Assembly (NCBI RefSeq): GCF_003711515.1
Contig: NW_021167079.1
Span: 2,221,471-2,285,470, forward strand
Origin: Sodiomyces alkalinus F11
Taxonomy: Eukaryota > Ascomycota > Sordariomycetes > Glomerellales > Plectosphaerellaceae
Direction: 5' to 3'
Length of the DNA: 64,000 nt
Both the position numbers and the translations under genes were made by a program. How positions within the stretch are numbered: position 1 is the first letter of the stretch; each line of letters starts with the position of its first letter. This document shows positions 55,777-64,000 of the stretch, one piece after another. The notes below the pieces were generated by a model that did no database searches, was not told the origin of the DNA, and worked only from the letters and a program-made list of their open reading frames with translations.

Positions 55777-56899
55777 AGTCGGATCAAGCGAAAAACGAAC
55801 GATCCTCACAAGAGTGTCCCCGGGCGTTTGTAACGACATGTCGTGAAAATAGAATGATGATATACCAATGAACTGTATGCAATACAGACTTTGTCTGCGA
55901 GACAACTCGACGGGATCTCATGGTAATTCCTAGGATCGTCGAAGACTCTTGATTGTGCATTCCGGCGAGACACTCAAACGGGGCGGGGCTGGGCTTTGCT
56001 ACCCACTTCCAGCTGTCCCGTCATCCATAGACGCACAGTCCAGCAAGAAAGCAAGGCCTCTTGAACCGGCAGATCAACGCCCGGAAGAAGCTCGATGTCG
56101 CACCCGGAGTCCAGGGCGACCGGCTTCCCCGAGGCTCCATGCTTCCAAGCACGCGTGCCGGAGCGCCCCGCCTCGACGACGAAGAGAGGGCGGCGACGCC
56201 ACTCGTCTTGGGGGCGGTACCCCCACCGCTGCATGCGTGCATCGGCGCGCCTGCGCTGGGCTGCGGACACCGGGGTGACGTGCCAGAAGCGGCACGCGCC
56301 GGAATCGCGGAAAAGTGATCAATACCTACGCCCGGGCCCGTTTTTCGATATTGTACGGCGTTTCATGGTAGACTTCCTCCTATAGTGTCTATGTATCCCT
56401 GCCACCTGTATTAATAAAACCGGGGCTATACTTCTACGAAGCCTTACCTTATATTGGAGAACGATGAGTATAGCATAGGTAGGGAGGTATAGACAGTCTC
56501 CAAATCATGGATAAGGAGGCGGTGCCAGCACCATCTTCTCATAAAGCCCGTCAGCCCGGGAGGACTGGCAGAAGACTGCTGGCCAGTTGAGTACCAGGCA
56601 GAGGTAGGGGGGAAGGCGATTTGTAATTTTTGTCCAGGCTGCCATGAGATCATGGTTAGAGCGAGAAATAAAGCGTATCGTTCGAAAGGACAGAGGCGGG
56701 GAACGTTACTAAGCTACGAATAGACGTCGTGGAGTTTGTGGAGTGAGTACCCGATTGATACATCAATTTCTTCTGAGCATAAGACGATACAAGGGTATGC
56801 AATATATGAGATACACGAATAATTATCTGCTTATGTCAGCACACAAATAAGGTACGCAAAAGATGTGTATATGCATTGAAGAAGAGTAAAAGATACTCT
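55777..56899. other. Intergenic, with a GC-rich island
   Basis: Mostly AT-mixed, but about 55975-56320 is GC-rich and open on both strands. The minus frame 55974-56270 reads protein-like (e.g. PLFVVEAGRSGTRAWKHGAS, LLPGVDLPVQEALL) but has no recognised family or splice context. It may be a gene relic or an unrecognised short gene. AT content rises towards the repeat block on the right. Confidence 0.4.
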
Positions 56900-57339
56900 G
56901 CGGAAATATCTAACTATAAAGTAAAAGGAGGGGAAATTAATGTGGATATATCGGTCGGAAGTACCCTATCCGTCTATAGAAATAGTATAAGTCACACCCC
57001 GATAAGGTGGCTATAGGTATCTAATACACCCCCCTAGAACTATAGGATTAATCCTAACTATTCTGCTTAATTAAAGCCGTAAATCTAGGGTAAAATAAAG
57101 GCCTAGATATTAATCCAACGATTAAACGGCTTATTAAAAAGCGCGCTCTTTTTATGCCTAAAAACGTTAAAAACGTGTAAAAACAGGTGGTCAAATTAAC
57201 CCCATAATAACGTTAAGACGTCAAAAAACGGGTGCCTAAATAATAATCTAAAGGGCACTAAAATAACGGTTAATCTAGGCTATAGATTATAAACTTAGCA
57301 CCGCGCCTTTTATAAATTACCTTAAGCCCCCTGGCTTAG

Positions 57340-59240
57340 GACCTCTATCCCTAACAGATATACAAACGCCTTATATTTCTGCGGGGGAAGTACTTTAGTT
57401 AGTCTATCGCTAACTATCTCTTAGGTCAAGATCCAGGCGATTAGGACCTTCTTCTATTAAACGACCTATCGGATCTAAAGGGCGTGGATATCTAGATACT
57501 TTAATCTAGATATAACCTAAGGACGTAAAGCCTTTAATAGGATCCTTATTTAGTCGTTATCGTAGTATATTATTAGTGGTTCCTCCTTAAAGGTTAAGGT
57601 TAGGTTCTTAATTAAACGCCTTGTCGTGATATACTACCTAGTAGTAGCAGAAAGTGCTATAAGCTCGGCTTTAGTACTAGAGTTCACGACGCTTATTTAC
57701 TTATTTACCTTCTAGTCTATAGGGCCACCGAATAATAATATAGTATAGCCTTAGGAACTATACTAAGTCATACGGTCGTTCCTAAAGGCTGCGTTAGAAG
57801 TATAGTAAAGTGCGTGCTATAGGTGGTTATTACGTAGTCTAAAGTAAAGGTATAAGGACTTAGTAGAGGCGAGGTACTTTAAACACCTATCTACGGTATC
57901 GTGATACTATTTTAACGGGTTGGTATTAAATTCCGTAAGCCTCGAAGCAGCTTTGGATACGTTAGGCCGGGTCTAATAGGCCGCGTAATTAATAGAACCG
58001 ACCTTCCGTAGATATAGGTAGATTAAATCTATAGAGGCTTATTCGGTTATAGGTTATAAAACGTCAGGAAAAGGAAGAGGGCTTTTAACCCTACGCCCAC
58101 TAATAGGGAAATCTATCCCTAAAGCCTTAATCTTTTCGGTGATATAGTTCTTAAGGGAAAGCTATAGCCGACGTTATTAGCGATCTCGAACCACTCTAAT
58201 CTCCAGGAACCACTTAAGTAGGCCTAGGTCCCTTACTTAAAAGTACTGCTATATCCGGTATTTAAGAGAATTAGCAGTAGATTAATATTCCTTCCTATAG
58301 ATTAGAATAATATCGTCCACGTAGAAGAAGACGATTAGTTCCTTACTTTTAAAGATGTAATCGTCTTTAGTTAGTTACTTTAGGTCGCACTTACCTAAAA
58401 CGGAAGAGAGCGATTCATGCTATAGCTTAGGGGAGCGACGTAGGCTATATAACGCCCTGCGTAGGCGTTATATACCACGCGAGGGTAGCCGTGATAGCTT
58501 TAAAATAGCCTCGAGGTCCTAATCGCTCTTCGCGCCTTTTACTGCTTAAAGTAGCGGCTAGCTAGGTGGATCCTTAACGTAAATCTCTTCGTTAAGGGTG
58601 GCGTTAGTGAAGGCGTTAACGGTATCTAGCTAACGTGTTTCGAGGTTAAAATAGACAGTAATAGCTATTAACGACCTAAAGGTCCTTCCTGCGAGGGTGG
58701 AGGCGTAGGCGTTAAGGTGGTTTTTAGGCTATTAATCTCCTCGCACGTATAACCTCGCCTTAAACTTACTAATATACTCCGATAAGTTAACCTTATACTT
58801 AAAGACCCATTTAAGGTCTAAGGTATATTACCCACCCTAGGGCAGCTTTACTGCTTTAAAGGTGCCTATTAACCTAAGTATATCCACCTCTTATATAGCT
58901 GCCCTAAGCCACTACAGCTTATAGGGGCTCTTTAGTATCAAAGACTAATTTAACGGTTCCTTAGATATCTCTCGGCGTAATAACGGCTTCTTCGGCTTCT
59001 CGAAGGTATAATAGGAGATATAATCGTTGTACCTAGAAGGAGGTCGGCGATTACGAGCAGGCCGCCCTACAGGGGCAGGCGTTAAAGCTAAAGCAGGCGA
59101 ATAAGAGGTTAGTTATTAGGCTGTAATAGTAGTAGTAGTAGTAGGATTAGACTTAGCTGCTAAAGATAGGGTTACTGTTTATGGATTAGTTATTTAAGGA
59201 GTAGCGGCAGTGGTAGTGGTAATGTAACCAGATGAAGACG
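57340..59240 (-). mobile_element. Ty1/copia retrotransposon remnant (RT and RNase H), RIP-inactivated
   Basis: On the minus strand the reverse transcriptase is recognisable from about 58900 (LDLKWVFKYK, SKFKARLYVRG) through the catalytic motif FYVDDIILIY (YVDD codons at 58312-58323). RNase H follows with NSSTKAELIALSA (57646-57684) and the terminal ADGLTK-like segment around 57380-57420. The linker before RT (about 58960-59240) is Thr/Pro/Arg-rich. Stops interrupt the frame repeatedly. I found no integrase, protease or gag part in continuity on the right and no LTR, so the copy seems truncated or its 5' half is too damaged to read. Confidence 0.82.
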
Positions 59241-60699
59241 TAGTGGCACCAGATCCTTATGACAAAGATCAGATAAAGAGGTTAGTCTAGTAAAACCACG
59301 ATACATAACCAAAACATAACCAACACCGCTATAACCTTTAGCGAAGAAGTAGATCGGTAGTCTCTATTCTGATTAGGATAATGTAAGTTAAACTAGAAAG
59401 ATACCTTAAACGTAGAATAAGCAATTGTAAAAGAGGATAATAATTAAATGATAATCCCTTAATAGGGACGTCCGGCGCCTATCCTTAATATATATATAGG
59501 AGGTGGACCCCGTAGCCTTAAAAAGGGGATCACGTGACCACCTACTAAATCACTCCAAAGCCGTATCTACGTGGTTATAATACGGCCCTAGTTATCTCAT
59601 TTACGCCCTCGTAACGTAGATAACTCCTAAAAATAAGCAGATATAAGCAAATAAACCAAGTAAAGAGCTATCGCACACCCTTATTCCTCTAATTACTCCG
59701 TTCTCCACGTATACCTGATTAGGGATCCTCTTAGTTCTAGTTCCTCCGTATATACCGTTCTCTTACTATCTTTATCGGCTATATCCTTAAGACGTCCCTT
59801 ATCTAATCCTCTATATATACCTCTAATTACGCTTTCGTAACGTTCTTCCTCCGACTATATAGTTAGGTTTGCTAGCCTTCTTAGCTTCTTAATTAGTAAT
59901 AGCTTTATCTACCTCCTACTCGATAGCGGTATTATAACGCCGCTAGCCTCCCTACTCCACTACTCGCGATAGCAGGAGATACTCACTACTATTAGTAGCG
60001 GTATCCTATAAGGCGGCTTTATAGGGGTTATTAAACGACTAGACCTAATCCTCCCGACTATAGTTACTCGGTCTAAACGGTATATTCCTTATCTCGATTA
60101 GCCTATAGAATAGCAGGCTACGAGATATCTCTAGACCACGACCTTAGTACGCCTAATCCTTCTCCTACTTACTTTATATATCGGTCCTTACGGTAAAACT
60201 AACGAGGTCCTCTCCCTTATACGTATAGTAGCCAGTAGCCGAACTAATCTTAATAGGAGCGGGCTACGGCTGCTTCTTTAGCTCTATCTTCTTCTAATTA
60301 GGGGAACCGGCAGGGGCTTAGGCTTTATAAGACTTAGGCGGTATTATAATAGGAGAGGATTCGGTAGCTAGGGGCGTGTATTCCTTAGTGACCTTCTTAT
60401 ACTTAGGGGTGGTAAGCTTAAGGTTACCTAGTTCTGGGAACGCGCCGCTATTATCCTTATCGAACGTCGGGACTTTAGTCAGTCCCTAATCAGGGGAAAA
60501 GGACTTCTACTTAGTCGTCTAAGGGGTCTCGGGCGCCTTAGGCGTCTTTAGTATCTTCGGTCTCTTAGGCGGGTTAACGGGCGTTTATTTCTTATTAATA
60601 GGCTTAAAACCCGTTATCTTAGGCGGATTATAGAAGGGGGTTACGATAGGAGTAGTAGTAGGAGCTAAGTCAGGGGTCGGGGTAGGTTACTTAAAAGCT

Positions 60700-61560
60700 A
60701 GCTCGAGCTAATAGCCGAAGCCGAAGAGTTCGCCTATATAGCTTAACTAACTATACCGGATATACTATATATAACTAGCGTTATCGGTGGTATAATAGCG
60801 TCCGTCCTATAGCCGATATAGCCTAAAGGATACAGGAAATAAGTAACCCTCCTAAATAATAGAATAAATCTATTCACTAACGAATAGACTACACGAATAC
60901 GTGTCTTTCTACTAGGGTCTGGAGATAATATAGAATTTCCTGATTAGGCTATCTATAGCCTCCTTAGGCGCCTTAATATACCGTAGCTAACTTATAGCTC
61001 CTCGGAAGCTCTTTAGTAGATGCTTTTTAGCTCCTCTATTAAGCTACGTGCTATTATATACGTATATAACCTAGGTTTCTTAATCTAAGATTAGGCCTAC
61101 GAAGTAGTTACCTCTAACGTGATATATAAAGGGGATTAGTCTACTCGTCGTAATACGGAAAAGGCCCCTATCGCTAATATCTAGGTAATTATACTTCCGC
61201 TTCTTCGCGTCGTATCTCTATAAGTCGACGTTATTAATCTAAACCTTAGGCCTAGAATCCCTAATCTGCCTAGTAGTTATTACTCTAATTAGGTCTTCCA
61301 GGGTAGACTTTTCTAATTACTTATTCTTAGAGACGTCGTTATACACTCTTTAGGTAGTAAGTAAGGCTATTCGGGCCGATATAACGCTATCCCCACGGAC
61401 CTTTACTATTAGAGTTAACTAGGTTACTTTATCCGTAGCTTCTCCCCCTAAATACTCCCCTTCCACGCTTCCTAGAAGCTATTAGATAGCTTATTAGTTA
61501 GCCTTATCGCTTATAGCGAACATAAAGAAGAGAGGTTATTATTAGTTACGTCGAATAAAT
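60700..61560 (-). pseudogene. RIP-broken ORF resembling a Ulp1/C48 cysteine protease
   Basis: Read on the minus strand, a frame with only TAG/TAA interruptions shows GNYFVGLILD (61083-61112), then VIYVYNST, and about 60 codons later DTYSCSLFVSE (60873-60905). The spacing is that of Ulp1-type proteases: a His-containing strand (H-x-x-x-L-I-D), an acidic turn and a Q/D-x-x-S-C-G/S-x-F-V helix with the nucleophilic Cys. The presumed catalytic His codon reads TAC (Tyr), one C-to-T change from CAC. Ulp1-like proteases are carried by some eukaryotic DNA transposons, which fits a repeat origin. The family assignment is by eye. Confidence 0.45.
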
Positions 61561-62639
61561 GATAGGGGAGGCCGGTTAAGGGAAAAGCCTATCTACTCTT
61601 CTTAGGAACGTGTTCTACGCGGCTCTTAGTGCGAGACTTAACGACTACGCGTGCTTTAGGGTAAATATACCGCTTAAGTAAGTTCCTTATAGGGGCTATA
61701 GCCTAATAGTTAGTTATAGCGGTAGTGATATATATAATAAGAGGGGGAAAAGGGGTATTAAGAGGAAATAAGAGCCACCGTGAGTATAAACTACGGCTGG
61801 TTAGCCTGATTAGATCCAGGGGCGTTAAAAGGAGTTAAAAAGAAAAAGAAAAAGTCGTTGCTTACGAAATAGAGGTTAGTGGTTACGGGTGATATTCGAG
61901 GGTAAAGGCTAGTCGAAAACTAAAGAGTGGAAGAGAGAGGAAAAGAGATCCTTAGACCTTAAGGTTAAGGGATATTTATCCTCCTCTAATAAGCTTAAAA
62001 GTGCCTTCTTCCGTGATAGTCTTCTCTTCGAGGGTTCCTTTATAGTAGGCATTATTACTTAGCTACTGTCTATAAAGGAGTCTTTTCGGTTAGTTAAAGG
62101 AGGCGTGCCTTAGTTATTACGATAGTGATTTCTTTAACCCGATGGGAAGGTTCCCGATTAGGAAAAAGACGTTAAAATCCGGGCTCTAATTAGTCGAAGA
62201 GATTAGACGAAATAGCTCCTGCGTTATTTAGTTATAGGCGTAGCCGTGATTCAGGAATAAAGGATCTAAAAGGGGAAATAGTAAATTACCCCTCCCTTAG
62301 GCCGTAGCAGGTAAAGGCCCCTTTATAACTGCTTTAACTAAATAGCCGTCTTTATAATTTATAGCAGTAATAAGGCTTATAGCCTCCCTTAATCACTCGA
62401 TCCCTCGAGTATAAAGGGCGAGCTTTTTAGCGGTATCCCTCCTCTTCTTCTTCTTTTTCCCACCGTAATATTAAGGCATATACGAATATAACTGCTACTT
62501 ACACTTATAAAAATCTAATAATAGTAATAATAGCGACTAAACTGCTAATTAGTATACTTAATAAGACGGAGTCTTATAAAAGAAAGAAGGCCGTTACCCG
62601 TTAGTAGTCTATTAAGCTAACGCCGTAGTTTTAGCCCGC

Positions 62640-63300
62640 GGCTCGTTTACCCCTTAAAACCTATAAGGAGTACTCTTTTAGGGTGACCCTAGTGGATATA
62701 GTGGTAGGTTTTTATCGATTCCTTATATAGGTTACCTTAATCGAGTTATAAAGAGACTAATAACCTATAAGTAAACTCCTATCTCGGCTAGTATAAAGTG
62801 GCTAGTAAGGGCGGTTCGTCGTATATCGAGTTAGACTTCCTATAGTCGTTAATTCCTAGTAAAAGTAAGGCAGCTATTACTAGGCGGGTCTAGGATACCC
62901 TTCTTAACCTTAGGGATATTAAGGTTAGCTTATTTATAAAGATAAAGACTAGTAACGGCTCCCCTCTCTTCCGTCGTCGAATCCTTATAGCGAAGGATAT
63001 AACTAGCCCTTAAAGGGAATATCTTATAAAGATTATCTCAAGGCCTTATACTATTAGGGCACTTTTAATCCAGGTATACGGCACCGTTAATAAGGTCCCC
63101 TGCTAGTGTTACGAGGAACGTTAGATAGCTATAACTAATCGGGTTAATAATACGATTTTATACCCTTTTTTCGAGTGCGTATTAATCCAGGGGAGCGAGG
63201 AGTTCCCGGACTATACTAACTACTAATTTCACGAGTCCGCCTACACGTATCGCGACGATACCCTCCGAGGATAGGTTTAATAGGGTGATTAGGAGGTCTC
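62640..63300 (+). pseudogene. RIP-broken ORF with DUF3716-like cysteine pattern
   Basis: A plus-strand frame of about 210 codons is broken only by TAG and TAA. Its C-terminal part reads VPC, a stop, then Cys and Tyr codons (63095-63112), followed by PFFECVLIQG and a further pair at positions where Tyr codons (TAT, TAC) are one G-to-A change from Cys (PDYTNY). The pattern Cx2C...PFxxCV...CxNC is what I recall for the fungal DUF3716 zinc-knuckle-like domain. No other domain is visible. Confidence 0.35.
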
Positions 63301-64000
63301 CTAGCTAAACGATAAGTATCCGGGCGTTAATCACCCTAACCCGTCTCTTAAGCAGAGTATAGTACTACCTTAATCGATTTATAATAACCGTTACCGACCT
63401 TTATAGTCCCCTTAGCGTGGCGTTTATATTATTAATATAAAGGCTATTTATTAATAGGTAGCTTATTAGTAACGCGATACTTCGGGAGGTTAAGATCTCC
63501 TAGCTTAAGATAGTATTCTGGCTATAGTTCTAGCTCTAATATATCGGTATTAGACTAAACTGGATAGCCACTACTAGAGGGTTAAGGATAGTGCTTAGTA
63601 TTAAAAGGGGGAGACTATTAAATATTATCGGATTTCTCTTCCTATAGGGGCTTATATCTAGTATAGAGAAATCGAGGTGTATATCCCCGAGCACGAGGAC
63701 TATAAAGAAGGACCGGTTTAGGAGTAAAGAAGGGGGGGGAAATAGGTGTTTTTCGCGGTGATTAGGAGAATAGGAGTATAGTTATAGCTAATAGGGTAGC
63801 TAAGACCGAGAAATAGAAAGGGATTAGGTAGTGGGTAATGAATTATAACGACGTATATTTCTAAGTCTAAGTCTTTCGCGTAGTTAGGGGTAAGAAAGAG
63901 CCGTTACGTGGGAAAGTAGGGTAGGGTAGTAGGATTAGGGGAAAATAGGTATAAAAGAAGGTCTTCTTATAGCTTATCTTCTTCTTTTCCTCTTCTTTAT

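Larger units (their letters stand above)
56900..64000. repeat. RIP-mutated repeat block
   Basis: No intact gene. The sequence is visibly rich in TpA words (CTA, TAG, TAA, ATA) and poor in CpA and TpG, the mark of repeat-induced point mutation. Former reading frames are broken almost only by TAG and TAA codons, as expected when CAG, CAA and TGG are mutated. At least three distinct former coding segments are recognisable. The block continues past the right edge. Confidence 0.9.

Overview
This is nuclear DNA of a filamentous ascomycete, most likely a Sordariomycete. Genes carry short introns (about 60-165 bp, one candidate of about 400 bp) with GT...AG ends and CTAAC/CTGAC-like branch sites. Promoters hold long pyrimidine tracts. 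Intergenic DNA is full of short palindromes (TACCTAGGTA and CTTCGTAC types). The right end has lost many CpA/TpG dinucleotides, as expected after repeat-induced point mutation (RIP).

Layout. 1-683: 5' part of a coiled-coil gene (Sok1/Tcp11-like) running off the left edge. 684-7073: a 6.4 kb gene-poor stretch with a complete-looking MITE (1890-2321), a 20-base assembly gap (4764-4783) and the leader of the next gene. 7074-18532: rhodanese plus protein tyrosine phosphatase (+), proteasome ATPase RPT6 (-), VNX1-type vacuolar cation/H+ exchanger (+). 19789-24776: secreted M14 carboxypeptidase (-) and a cytochrome P450 (-). 27192-29989: an eight-exon Zn2Cys6 transcription factor (-). 32159-36401: NMNAT/POF1-like nucleotidyltransferase (-), ALG2 mannosyltransferase (-), GPI-anchored-type secreted protein (+). 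37221-42016: small methyltransferase (+), secreted protein of unknown function (+), NAD-dependent epimerase/dehydratase (-). 43377-51523: six-exon F-box protein (+), N2227/carnosine-type methyltransferase (-), six-exon secreted tyrosinase (-). 53012-55776: a doubtful small ORF and a hydrophilin-like protein (+). 56900-64000: RIP-damaged repeats with recognisable Ty1/copia RT and RNase H, a Ulp1-like protease ORF and a Cys-rich DUF3716-like ORF, all broken by TAG/TAA codons.

The gene-rich part mixes housekeeping genes (RPT6, ALG2, VNX1, phosphatase, NMNAT-like) with accessory or secreted functions (carboxypeptidase, P450, tyrosinase, GPI protein, secreted unknown). I see no coherent biosynthetic cluster; the P450 and the Zn2Cys6 regulator are neighbours, but a functional link is only a guess. 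Exon joins were worked out by hand from splice consensus, phase continuity and family motifs. The least certain parts are the first exons of VNX1 and the N2227 methyltransferase and the last exon of the F-box gene.
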